Origin: Elasticomyces elasticus
Taxonomy: Eukaryota > Ascomycota > Dothideomycetes > Mycosphaerellales > Teratosphaeriaceae
DNA: 64,000 bases
Assembly (NCBI GenBank): GCA_035926095.1
Contig: JAVRQT010000015.1
Span: forward strand, 963,438-1,027,437
Reading direction: 5' to 3'
This document shows positions 40,881-50,718 of this stretch, piece by piece. The notes under the pieces were generated by a model. The model was given only the letters and a program-made list of their open reading frames with translations. It ran no database searches and was not told the DNA's origin. Position 1 is the stretch's first letter. Every line of letters starts with the position of its first letter. The position numbers and the translations under genes are program-made.

Positions 40881-42548
40881 TCAACTATCCTCCACGTCTA
40901 GCTCCTGCTTTTTGTGCTTCTTCTCCTCCGCATATACTTGTACTGGGATCTCTAAATTTCTCTTCTTGAACCATAGCATTCCCACGTCTCTAGCCCATTC
41001 AGGATGCTTGTGGTCAATGCTTCTTCCTCCGCTTTTGTAAACCACTCTCGTCTGAGCGATCTCCATACTCTTGTCAACGGCCTTGCACATATCGTAGACC
41101 GTGAGTGCAGCTCCAGTCACCGCACTCAGAGCCTCCATCTCGACACCTGTGGGCCCGACCGTCTCGACCACCGCCTGCAGCTCAACCACACCATTCGTAT
41201 TACGTTTACGCGTGAATGCGGACTGGCCACCACCTACCGCGCGCAGATTCACCTCAACCTCGACCTTGCTGATGGCGATCGGATGGCAAAGCGGGATGAG
41301 ATCCGAGGTGCGCTTGGCGGCCATGATGCCAGCTATTCGTGCTGTACCCAACACATCACCCTTTTTGTTGCTGTTTTCATAGATGAGCCGGAAGGCTTCG
41401 GGATTGGAGAAGCGCACATAGGCGACGGCTACGGCGACACGTCGGGTGTCGGGTTTGGCGCCAACATCGACCATGTGCGCCTCACCCGACGACGTTACGT
41501 GTGTGAGCTTTGCAGGCTCACTCGCGGGTGACGTGGACCTCATCGATGTTCTGGCTATTTCCGGGTCAACTGTCACCGCAGGCGGCTCCTGCTCAGAAAT
41601 CGCGGGCGGAGCGCCGTGCGGGTCGTTCATCGAATCAATAGTCTGCATTGCGTCCTCGCTCAGTCCCCAGGCCCCGTCCCGCGTACCAGGCTCCAGCTTC
41701 GACGTGGCAACAACAGGTCTCTGACCTGATGGTTGGGCGAAGGGATCCGGAACCACTTCTCGTGATCTGCCAGCCCGAGGCTTTAACGAGCGTGGAGCAC
41801 GAGGCCTAGGCAGAACGCCCTCTTCTTTAGCCCGATGGTAGTCGTCCGCTGCCGCATCCCGTGTAGACTGCACGTGAGGCCGAAGATCGCGACCGCTGCG
41901 AGGTCTCCTGAACGCGAGGCTGTCTCGTTCGACGCGGCCGTTGACAGCTAATTTCCCAGTATCTTCGCTTTTCGGCCCTCGTGATTCATCAACCTGAATC
42001 GGTGCATAAGCCACTGGCGCGGGCGTGATGGTCTGCCTCGTAGCCGAGCTGCCCTCGGCTGACTTCGTGACCGTCGGCGAACTCTGCGCAACATGAGCAG
42101 ACTGGAAGAAAGCTTGGTCGGCTGGCTCGTCGCTGCTCCGACCCTTCCATACCCCAGTCAAAGGCTTTGCGTTTCGCACACCCGGCTTTGTCTCTTCTAA
42201 CTTTGGCGAAGGCTTTGAGTTCCGCACATCAGGCTTTAACTCGTCTACCTTTGGTGCTGGTGTCGGCGTCTCAGCCCTTGGCCGGCTATACCGTCCTCTC
42301 GGCGCTTCATCAGCAAACAGGCCCGTCAAGCTCTGGAAGCCAAACCGTGACGCCAGTCCAGCGTTCTCAGTATCGTCTGACTGTCTGCGGTTGCTGGTTG
42401 AGAAATACCGTGCATGCGATGCGGTGCCAGGATAGTTGGAGAATAGATGAGTTGGTATGCGGGACCACGGCTGCGACAACGCAGAAGAAAACGGCCGACG
42501 AAGAGATGAAGGACGTGAAGAAGTAGCGCGCTCACCTACCTCAAACAA
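40881..42548 (-). CDS. cnxABC: MoaC domain: cyclic pyranopterin monophosphate synthase module
   Basis: An open frame of 555 codons (frame start 42548; the first usable exon base lies between 42532 and 42410). The C-terminal ~190 residues are MoaC: HMVDVGAKPDTRR, then LIPLCHPIAISKVEVEV, GVEMEALSAVTGAALTVYDMCK and the KSGGRS loop. MoaC turns 3',8-cH2GTP into cyclic pyranopterin monophosphate, step two of molybdenum-cofactor synthesis. The N-terminal ~350 residues are a low-complexity linker with RYFSTSNRR, resembling a mitochondrial presequence cleavage region, and an imperfect repeat (KPDVRNSKPSPK / KPGVRNAKP). There is no ATG before the linker's middle, so this is most likely the 3' part of a bifunctional gene whose 5' part is the MoaA frame upstream on the same strand (fungal cnxABC layout). 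Confidence 0.85.
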   Translation of the reverse strand: MFEVGERATSSRPSSLRRPFSSALSQPWSRIPTHLFSNYPGTASHARYFSTSNRRQSDDTENAGLASRFGFQSLTGLFADEAPRGRYSRPRAETPTPAPKVDELKPDVRNSKPSPKLEETKPGVRNAKPLTGVWKGRSSDEPADQAFFQSAHVAQSSPTVTKSAEGSSATRQTITPAPVAYAPIQVDESRGPKSEDTGKLAVNGRVERDSLAFRRPRSGRDLRPHVQSTRDAAADDYHRAKEEGVLPRPRAPRSLKPRAGRSREVVPDPFAQPSGQRPVVATSKLEPGTRDGAWGLSEDAMQTIDSMNDPHGAPPAISEQEPPAVTVDPEIARTSMRSTSPASEPAKLTHVTSSGEAHMVDVGAKPDTRRVAVAVAYVRFSNPEAFRLIYENSNKKGDVLGTARIAGIMAAKRTSDLIPLCHPIAISKVEVEVNLRAVGGGQSAFTRKRNTNGVVELQAVVETVGPTGVEMEALSAVTGAALTVYDMCKAVDKSMEIAQTRVVYKSGGRSIDHKHPEWARDVGMLWFKKRNLEIPVQVYAEEKKHKKQELDVEDS

Positions 42549-42772
42549 TCAGCACGTGCGCGACTCGTAAAGAAGACCCAATGCAGGACAAAAGGCATGG
42601 AAATCCGCCTCCATCATATACAAAAGCTGTACAACATGTACATGGCCCAAGCATATCGTAACCTGACGCTCTCATTACCTCATCACATCATACTTTCGTA
42701 TCTCATCCTCATCCAATCCATATGCACCATATGCAAGAAATGCCACGATCTATGCAGGAACGAAGAAGGAAC

Positions 42773-44095
42773 TCACCCACCAATCAAGATCATGGGCCGG
42801 TTCCGCATATTCTCCAGCTCACCCATACCCGCATGCCTCTCCTTCTTCCGCTTGACCGCCGCACCAATAAACTCCAACAACTGCCTCTCCTTGCTTATCC
42901 AACCTTCTTCACCACCGCTCAACTGGCCATCCATGCCTTTTCGCCTGTCCAGCTCGATCTGGCGTATAGCATCAAAAGCCACATCGTCCATCGGCTCACC
43001 TCCGTGATCTTTGCGTATGAGATCGCGTAAGCTGACTTCCGTCTCGCCGTGCAGGCAGACTTTGAGGTTGCCGTCGCTGGTTATGCGTAGGCGGTTGCAT
43101 GTCCCGCAGAAATCTTCCGTCATGCTTGTTATGAAGCCTACTCTTCCGACGAAGCCAGGAACCTGCCATGTCTTGCTTGTCTCGCTCTTTGTTCGGTCAG
43201 GTACGCGATGGAATTCAGGGTGTACTGCTTTTATCATCGCAAGCATCTCTTCGTACGGCAGCATCTTGTTCTCAGACCATTTGTTGCCGCCGAAAGGCAT
43301 GTATTCGATGAATCTGACCTCGATATCTTGCTCGCGAGTCATCTCCACAAACGGCAAGAGTTGCTCGGAGTTCAAGCCGCGCATCATCACGCAGTTGATC
43401 TTGAGTTTGATGTTGGCGCCTGCGCGGTTCATTTCCTGGACGCGATTGATGCTCTTCATTACTGCGTCGAAGCCTTGTCTCCGGGTCAGGAGGGTGAACT
43501 GAAATGGGTCCAGGGTGTCCAGCGAGATGTTTAGACCCGTCAAGCCCGCCTCGACCATCGAGTCTAGCTTGCGCCATAGCGATATGCCATTCGTGGTCAA
43601 TGCGAGCTCTTTCAGGCCTGCACTCCGCAGATCACCGATCCGGCGCATAAGCTCCAGGATGTCTTTCCGTACAGTAGGCTCGCCGCCCGTGAGTCTGATT
43701 TTTGTGACGCCCTGATTCACAAACAGCTGGCTGATGTAGATGATCTCGGGTGTCGTGAGCTGGGTTGTGGGTGGCGAGAGCGCGATGCCCTCTTCCGGCA
43801 TGCAATATAGACATCGCAGATTGCACTTCTCAGTCAAGGAGATGCGGAGGTAATCATGCTGCCGAGCGTGGGTATCTGTGAGGAAGGCGGAGAAGGGTTT
43901 CGCGTCTCGGATCGTGTCGGCGCGGGAGGGTCTAGTGGTAGGTAGTGGCGGCGGCGGTATGTATTCTGGCGCCGGGTCATGGTAGTCTACCGCCGCGGCT
44001 GCTGTTGCGACTCGCCGAGTCTGCTGTGTTGAGGCCGTACATCTTGCCCGCTTCAATGCGCGCGGCAGGGTGCGGGAGACGGTGTTGGTCGCCAT
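42773..44095 (-). CDS. cnxABC: MoaA domain: GTP 3',8-cyclase module
   Basis: 440 residues from the ATG at 44095. The N-terminus is R/T/A-rich without acids for 35 residues, consistent with mitochondrial import. The radical-SAM cluster motif is C91-x3-C95-x2-C98 (CNLRCLYC), followed by TGGEPTVRKD and the second 4Fe-4S site in FCGTCNRLRIT...VCLHG. The protein ends MKNRP-like: MRNRPMILIGG, a C-terminal double glycine as in vertebrate MOCS1A. MoaA uses SAM to convert GTP to 3',8-cH2GTP, step one of cofactor synthesis. The TGA lies inside a GTGAGT donor, so readthrough of an intron gives MoaA alone, while splicing would fuse it to the MoaC frame that follows. Nitrate reductase and other molybdoenzymes depend on the product. 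Confidence 0.93.
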   Translation of the reverse strand: MATNTVSRTLPRALKRARCTASTQQTRRVATAAAAVDYHDPAPEYIPPPPLPTTRPSRADTIRDAKPFSAFLTDTHARQHDYLRISLTEKCNLRCLYCMPEEGIALSPPTTQLTTPEIIYISQLFVNQGVTKIRLTGGEPTVRKDILELMRRIGDLRSAGLKELALTTNGISLWRKLDSMVEAGLTGLNISLDTLDPFQFTLLTRRQGFDAVMKSINRVQEMNRAGANIKLKINCVMMRGLNSEQLLPFVEMTREQDIEVRFIEYMPFGGNKWSENKMLPYEEMLAMIKAVHPEFHRVPDRTKSETSKTWQVPGFVGRVGFITSMTEDFCGTCNRLRITSDGNLKVCLHGETEVSLRDLIRKDHGGEPMDDVAFDAIRQIELDRRKGMDGQLSGGEEGWISKERQLLEFIGAAVKRKKERHAGMGELENMRNRPMILIGG

Positions 44096-44546
44096 GGTTG
44101 TTCATCTACAAGTTAGGAAGGAAAAGAGCATCGTACAAACAACAACAAAGTACAGCAAGGAAATAGAACGGATTCACCGGCATCGGTCAGGATGCAGATT
44201 GTTAGTCAGTATCTGATACATTCACTCCCCCGTCATCTTTGCCAAGAGCGAGGTGCGGTGATTCATCCCCGTTAGGAAGTTACCCGCAATCGCCGAGCAG
44301 CGGTTACAGACCACACCTCATGAGTCCAGCTTCAATCATGTACTAGACGGCTGCATGGCAGGGTACATTCTACACTCGAAGTGGTATAGCGATTTTGCTT
44401 GCTAGCTACACTCCCAACCCGCATATCTCCAGTCCCATCCCTACGCCTTGATGCACCGAAGTCTCTGATGCTTGCTCTAGTCACCTCCCTTCGCTGCGAT
44501 GCCTGCAAATCCTGGTGACCACTGAGCCGTAGCGCGAGCCTCGTAC
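44096..44546. promoter_or_regulatory. Promoter region of the MoaA/MoaC gene
   Basis: It lies between the MoaA start and the end of the orphan gene upstream on the same strand. An AGTATCTGATAC near 44209-44219 contains inverted GATA cores, which could interest a nitrogen regulator, but one pair is weak evidence. No gene is seen. Confidence 0.35.
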
Positions 44547-45912
44547 TCATTTCTCCCTTAGCTCCAGGATGTCCTTCACCCTCATCATCACAGTCACGAA
44601 ATGCTCGTGCTGCTTGTTCTCCTCCGCAACTGCCTCTGAATCTGGAACCGCTTTCGCCATCTCATTGTACCACTTTGACACAAAGCTACGCAACCTGATG
44701 ATCTCCGCGACGTATGCGAGCACGTTTGGAGGCACCGGCATATGCGCTGCAACAAACTGCGCTAAAGCAAGCCAATTTCTGGTCGGCCTCTTCACTGACC
44801 AGGATACGGTGATCATTTTCTCCAGATTGGGGTACCCATAGTGCTGTGCTTGGGCGATGAGCCAGATGCCGAAGAAGCGGGTAAGGTCGCTGTATCGGTC
44901 GAAGCGAAGCTTGATACGGGTTGGTCGCTTTCCTTTCTTCAGGAGCTCCATATCCCTACCTAGTGGTCAGCTTTTGCTCACTTGGCGTGGATTTATAGCA
45001 AACCTACTCTTGGGTGAAGTAGAAATTGTCAAATTCTGGTTTGCCCTCAAGCGGTAGAGGCGTGGGTAATACCAGGGCTTTAGAGCTCAGGGCATTCATC
45101 GGATCCGCTGGAGGATCTGGAGCTGGCCTAGCCGTCAAGGCCACCTTGAGTCCAATTGCCAGTGTAGCCGCGAGTACTAGCTCTGCCCTGTACTTCACGT
45201 TCACGGGCCCGACCATTGGCACATTCATACCCAAGGCTCTGCACACTCCAGAGGTAGTCGACTCCTTGGGAAAGCATTCAGGTCTTGCCGCATTGTACAG
45301 ATCATGGAGGCAGATGACTTTGACTACGCCCGGCCTGCACCAATCAGCTATGCTCTGGAACGAAGATTTTATGGCGACTCACATATGAGCAAACTTCTGC
45401 TTCTGCTCGGACTCCAGCAGCGCCAGGCCGTCTTCGTAGTAATCGCAAATGAAAATTGCCGGGCGCATATTGTGCGGAACCGCCATGCGGGTTGTCGACA
45501 CCCCATCGACATTGGTAACCTCATCGGGCGTACAGCCAGCAGTAAATCCCTCAGCCTCTGCGCTTAGTTGTCGTGCGGCAACTCTGCGGACAACGGAGGC
45601 AGTAGACGCCTTCATCCACTCTCTCCCATTCGCGCCGGGCGGCAGCTCTTTGATGTTCTTGGTGAGCAGATGCGCCATGCCCCACGCCACCGCATGCCTC
45701 TCACCACTCTGGCTTGTGGGAATGGTCGAGCTACCAACCGATACGGCAACCAGCATGGCGCCATATTCTAGAGGGTACGGTACAATCTGGTCGAGTTTAA
45801 AGGGTGTCGGAGGCTCGGACTCGTTGGCGGACCTTAGACCCAAAGCACGCAGGATAGTCTCGACGTCAGTGAGTGTGCCGCCGATGGCGTCTTGCGGTGC
45901 CTGTCCTCTCAT
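44547..45912 (-). CDS. Orphan tandem family, copy A
   Basis: Three exons, 45912-45383, 45334-45008 and 44955-44547, joined in phase 2 each time, give 421 residues. I do not recognise the family. It begins MRGQAPQD, then TDVETILRALGLR, a long first region ending with FICDYYEDGLALLE and FAHM. The second exon has PGVVKVICLHDL and a hydrophobic VLAATLAIGLKVAL; the third has MITVSWSVKRPTRNW and a final helical VMMRVKDILEL. Every junction is at the same place as in copy B downstream on the plus map, which supports the model. No signal peptide; the hydrophobic stretch is short for a membrane helix. No catalytic or nucleic-acid-binding motif is evident. The start is the ATG that aligns with copy B. 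Confidence 0.7.
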
Positions 45913-46444
45913 GGCGATGATTTGTGCTGGGTTCAACGCACAATTCTGGCGGGAAGATCTGTGAAAGGAGTGAACGACACTTCTTTGTGTTGCAGCGTTC
46001 GATGTGACCTGCGAAATATTCTGTAAGTGTAATACGAGAGCAGGTGGGCTGTTGCGCTGAAGATTGCGAGGGAGCAGAATTGAAATCAAGATCGAAGACA
46101 TGTAGTGCGGGCGAAATTTGCAGCCCGCTAAATCTCCATGTGGAAGTAGAAACCTTGGCGATGACGTCTCCACCATGAATTCACTACAAGACTACAACAA
46201 GGCAAAGGCTGAGTAAGTGTCAAGTAGCTCGGTGTTCATTGCATCAACTGCATCGCACAATTTCGGTGCAATTAGCTCTCCTTCCCACTCTTCAAGAGGA
46301 CAGCGTCGATGCCGTAGCATTCGTTCCGGCGCTCTTGCCAATGCTCACGCCTAGCTTCTCTCCTAACCAAGCACGCAGTTCAGGGCCAGATAGGCCTCTA
46401 CCACAGCATATATCAGGAGCCAATGCGCAAAGGTATAGCGTTGC
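45913..46444. other. Intergenic between orphan copies A and B
   Basis: Promoter of copy A and 3' flank of copy B. An in-frame extension of copy A exon 1 upstream to 46176 exists but has no counterpart in copy B. No other gene is seen. Confidence 0.4.
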
Positions 46445-48243
46445 CTAACGCATGGTACCCGCCAGAATGTCCCGCACGTCCTTGATCATGCGAGCAAAAG
46501 CCCGATGGCTCTCGGTACGCTGCACGACCGTGCATGTCCCCGGCATGCCGTCGTTACCTGGCATCCCTGTCTGCACGTTCTTGTACCAGTCAGACACGAA
46601 CGTACGTGAGCTGTAGTTGTCGCCAAAGTGCTCGATGGTGCTATTGGAGATTTGGTAGTGGCGCTTGACTATCCTCGCCAACGCCCTGCAGTGGACGGTG
46701 ACGGGCCATCTCACGACAGAGCGCTCGTTCCAAGTACCTGCGTTGACTGTGAGGATGTAACTCTGCTTCTGCACTGGAGTCAGGTGAGGCTTGGAACGCA
46801 ATATGAGCCACCCCAATTCCAGTTCGGTCGCCTCGGTGTACTCTCCAACGCCGTGACCGACATGGTGTGGCAGGTTCTCGATTGCGCTTGGGCTGTACCG
46901 AACGGTTCGTCTCTGGCTGTATGGCCGTTAGCTTACCGCATCCATGCAAACAGGGAGCTGTGTACGTACGAACTCGTGAACGCCGTGCTATCAAAGTCGG
47001 CAGCGCATTCCGATGCCGACAGAATCCTGTATCGAACTGATGGGCGTGGGATCTCTGGTGCCAGAGGCAGCTGAGGCGGCTGAGGCGCCGCGGCTGCTGT
47101 AGACCTCCCGGGGGTTCCTGGAGGGGTCGCGAGCCCGCTCCTGGGCGCTTGGACGGTCGAGGAGCCCCTGACGATCTCATTCGGGGCACGCAAAGGAGGC
47201 GCAGGTGGGTGGTCCTCGCTGACATCCTCTGCCGCACGCGCGGGCCGGTCAACCTGTGTGGTGACTTGAGCGATGGCAGGTCCAGGTGGCACTACACCAG
47301 CAGCATTCGCATCGCTGCGAACGATGGGCTCTACGGTCTGTGCAGTAGCAGATCCCCCCGCGGCAGCCTTGAGCGCAATGGCGAGTGTGGTCTTGAGAAT
47401 GCGTGTGGCCCTGTCTCCAATGTTGAGGGTAAACGTGCTGGGAATACCGTGATCTGCGCTCACAGCGGAGAAGTTGCCTCCGAATGGCTCTTGTGCTGTC
47501 TTCGTATCGTTGTGCAGCTTAATGGCAGACACAACTTTGACGATCCCTTCCCTATATACTGTCAGCTCAGACTCCTTGGAAGTACATATTTCGTACTTAC
47601 ATGTCCTTGAAGGCCCAGCCGAGATCCTGCTCCAGTACTCTCAACGACGCCGTTTTCGAGACTCGGGGGTCGTACTCGTAGTAGTCGTAGAGCACGATCA
47701 CCCGGCGAGGAGTGAGATTAGCGCCTGTCCTCTCACCATTGATCCTCAACCACGTTCGAAGCTGATTCTCGGTCAACTCGCGAACGTCACTGGGTGCACA
47801 CCCGGCAACGAAATCCTGAGCACCGATCTTGTGCTGCATGCCCGCGATGGTGCGAACCTCGGACCGAATCTCCTTCTCCCACTCACAGCCCCCAGCGCCC
47901 AATGCGAGGTGGTTGAGGTCCTTGGTGTCTAGCCGAGCGCAACCCAGTGAAACTGCACACTTCCGCCCATCAGCTTCATCGAATCTGTACACCACGCCAG
48001 TAGAGATGGCAAGGAGGATGACGTCGTTCTCGAAGGCGTAGGGGTGGGTGTAGCGTGTGCTGAACTCGAGATTTTCGCTTCGGGTGGCAGTGTCTACGTG
48101 GTTCTCATTCAGTATGTCACTCTTGATAATCGTGCTGAGTGTTGCCTACCTCTTGGATTGACGGAGCTCGGGCGCTGGCCGAGGGCCCGTAAGATGGTGT
48201 CAATGTCGCTTAGACCATTGCCGTTGGTGTTGGTATCCGCCAT
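46445..48243 (-). CDS. Orphan tandem family, copy B
   Basis: Four exons, 48243-48150, 48093-47601, 47551-46970 and 46916-46445, give 546 residues, with all phases consistent. The start MADTNTNG is followed by SDIDTILRALGQR, which matches TDVETILRALGLR of copy A. IVLYDYYEYDP matches FICDYYEDG, and both first regions end in a Met split by an intron. EGIVKVVSAI and TTLAIALKAAA match copy A exon 2, and RYSPSAIENL plus the last ~150 residues match exon 3. Copy B differs by an extra intron after residue 31 and a ~100-residue insertion rich in P and A (around PPGTPGRS) in its third exon. Function is unknown. Confidence 0.7.
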
Positions 48244-48471
48244 CCTGCTGTAACATCAGCGGTATGAGTACGATGCGCTCGAGTGAGACCGCAGGTGTTG
48301 GTTTAGCTAGTTGCTTGCGCTTGTTTGTGAGTTGGTTGAAGCTGTTCCGAAGGTGCAATTAAGTAGTGGGCCGATAGCTGTCACATGTCAAAAGCTACTC
48401 CCAATGGAGAAGTTGAAGCTTGGCGCTTGAGTCAATAAGCACTGTCCGTTTGCACTTCACTGCCTACCGCC

Positions 48472-49300
48472 TCAGTCAACCTTCTTCAACCACGGCTCAC
48501 ATGCCTTGAGTACCTTCACAAAGCTCTCGTCAAAGCCCATAACCTTCTCAGCCCTCTCAGCATGCATCCTCTTCAGACTCGCAAACAAGCCAGCCGCAAT
48601 CAGATCTCCATAACTCGGCTTGCTACCAAGAATGAACGGGCCATCATCCTCTTTATGAGTAGTCAGAAGCGCCTTCAACTTCTCGAGTCCCGGCTTGGAC
48701 GCCTCCCAACACTTCTCGCCTCCCATACCAGCCTCGATATCAGATAATTCCGCTCCGAAGCGCTTGTGGCGGTCCTCAGAGAACCAGGCGCCGGCGGGCT
48801 TTCTCAAAATATCGTTCACGAGCGGGCATAAGAAATCAGGGCCAGCACTGAAGACTAAGCCATCGCAGACTACGGCCATCTCTTTCCAGAGGCCATTCTC
48901 CATGCGCATAGATGGCTCTGGGTACAGCGCTTCCAGCTTCTCCGCGATGGGATTGGAGTCCATAATGAATGTGCCGTCTGGGAGGCGAATGCAGGGACAT
49001 GTGTAGTCTGCGAAAGCACCTTCTGGGTTGGCTGGGATGCCGCTGCAGATAATTAGTGCTGGGTTGGGATGGCTGATTTCTCGAATGCGTACAGCGCCTT
49101 GAAGTTGGGAGCCACATCGGGATACTCCACCCATTCTGTGTCGTAGGGAATGCCCTTATAATTGAGGGCGGCACGAGCTGCAGAGCGTCAGTACGGTTTC
49201 TGATACTGTTCAATGACAGTGCTATACTCTTCCACACGTTGGGGTTCCAGGCAGCGTCTCGCTTGTTGGCCAGGTCGTAGAGAACCAGCTTGTCCGACAT
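48472..49300 (-). CDS. Glutathione S-transferase family protein
   Basis: Three exons, 49300-49228, 49177-49093 and 49042-48472, give 242 residues. The N-terminal thioredoxin-fold domain reads LVLYDLANK, then WNPNVWKTRAALNYKG and YDTEWVEYPDV, restored by two short introns. The DSNPIAEKLE helix places the conserved D/E-S glutathione-contacting pair (D-S). The C-terminal helical domain includes YGDLIAAGLFASLKR. The NPNVWK and NYKG pattern resembles fungal etherase-like (FuA-type) GSTs, which conjugate or cleave lignin-like and xenobiotic compounds. The exact class is inference. The catalytic serine or tyrosine cannot be fixed from the sequence alone. Confidence 0.87.
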
Positions 49301-49725
49301 CGTAAGTACGATATCGAGGAGGATGTTAGGAGAGTATGGAAGATGTGTATAACGTGTGCTCTGAGCTGCGTCTGTCAATCGTTCTTGAAGTGTTGAACAT
49401 CCTTGACAGGCCCACTTTCATTGTAGGGCTCCACGACCCGCAAGGCGTCAATGTGTCATGTCCTATATTCGGCGCCAGCAGCTGCCAATACTTGCACCCT
49501 AGGCTGAAATTCTGCGGCTGGCATGGCTGCGACCAGAGCTCTGTACTCCGAACAGCGGTGAGACGAGTTTGGGAGTGAGAAAGGCTGCAAAGTAGAGGTG
49601 ACGTTTAAGTTTGAATGCCAAGCCTCACTTCATGACTAAAGTCAGCCTCGGTTCTCGCTTCCGGCTAGCAGGAGTTCAAGCTTTACTTACATTGTTCTGC
49701 ATTGCATTACATGTAACCCGTCGAT
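49301..49725. promoter_or_regulatory. Divergent promoter, GST / SnoaL-like member 4
   Basis: 425 bp between two opposing starts. No TATA box or clear site is visible; no gene. Confidence 0.4.
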
Positions 49726-50208
49726 ATGCGTGGCGAGACTGATAGACGTATACGGCAAGAGGACATCGCTGAGCAACTTAGCGAGCTCGCCACCAAGCTC
49801 CTTGAAGCTCACGAGCATATTCTGGAGCCATCTTGGGCCGACTTCCTACGGACGTACTGCGCAATCCGCTTTCGAACCATTGACAAGAGCTCGCATGAGG
49901 ACCGCCCCACGGATTCTTCGGGCTGCATTGAGAAGCACATCGCGCACTGGGCAGCATACAAGACGGCGCACCCGGACTTCAAGGTCAGAGTGTTGAGTGT
50001 TATGCCTCAAGTGGATGAAGGTTGCAAGCGAGCTGTGGTATGGGCGACAACGCGCAGCACTGCATTGGAAGATGAGCGAGTTTTCACTCGAGAGAGCGTG
50101 ACGGAGATGCAGTTTGAATACAGCAGAAAACGCGGCAATTGGACGTGGTCTAAGTCTACGTGTATGCGCGGGCACAGCGATTGCCATGACGTGCCAGAAG
50201 AACCATGA
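49726..50208 (+). CDS. SnoaL-like small protein, family member 4
   Basis: A single exon of 160 residues. After an N-terminal helix (ELATKLLEAHEHILEPSW) it shows a second helix ending in HIAHWAAYKTAHPDFKV, comparable to the ELL...NPGYRL block of member 1. A strand RAVVWATTRSTA follows, then the closing pair VTEMQFEYSRKRGNW with TWSKSTCMRG. The end motif fits the SnoaL-like fold best of the four. It stands apart from members 1-3 by 9 kb, with the Mo-cofactor and orphan genes between. No signal peptide. Ligand and function are unknown. Confidence 0.65.
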   Translation: MRGETDRRIRQEDIAEQLSELATKLLEAHEHILEPSWADFLRTYCAIRFRTIDKSSHEDRPTDSSGCIEKHIAHWAAYKTAHPDFKVRVLSVMPQVDEGCKRAVVWATTRSTALEDERVFTRESVTEMQFEYSRKRGNWTWSKSTCMRGHSDCHDVPEEP

Positions 50209-50718
50209 TTGAGGACAGGCAAGGCGGTGAAGATCTCACGGTCCCCTCACGCCGCAGACACGATGCACAATTGGCAACCGAGAGGCTTGGAGTATGCATA
50301 AGCTCAAGCGGTATAGGCAAGATATGTCTTTCTTTTGGCGCGACCGGTATATCTTGGTTCTCTAATGTCAAGCTGCGACACTACAAGCCTCAGCAACGGT
50401 CGTTGGAGGCTATGTCGAGCATGGTGTCCGTGCATTCGCGCGTCTATTCCATCACTACGTCAGCCTCACTTGGCCACGCGCATAGTTCTTTACAAGCCAT
50501 CAGTCTTACTCAGGAGCGAAGCTCACTTCACACTCATGCCCGCCTCAGCCGCAAGCTGAAAGCTGAAATTTCAACACTCTGTTACCATCATTGCAACAGC
50601 AGCATGATCAAATTGAGCATTCTTGTTGTGCTGACGCTGATTCACATAGCCCATTGCATTGGATTCATAGCTGTCCCGTCAGTCCAGGCATCGGCTTGAT
50701 GGACTCGTCATGCGTCCA
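50209..50718. other. Intergenic, convergent 3' flanks
   Basis: A 164-codon plus-strand frame covers 50205-50699 but overlaps the preceding stop and has no protein-like pattern. I see no gene. Confidence 0.35.

Noticed and set aside
42481..42548. Independent start codon for MoaC
   Set aside because: The frame opens with TTG and has no ATG before the middle of the linker, so a separate MoaC gene is unlikely.
44200..44225. Nitrogen-regulator site in the MoaA promoter
   Set aside because: One inverted GATA pair is expected often by chance; no second site supports it.
50205..50699. 164-residue frame after SnoaL-like member 4
   Set aside because: It starts before the preceding stop codon, and its composition looks random apart from a short hydrophobic end.
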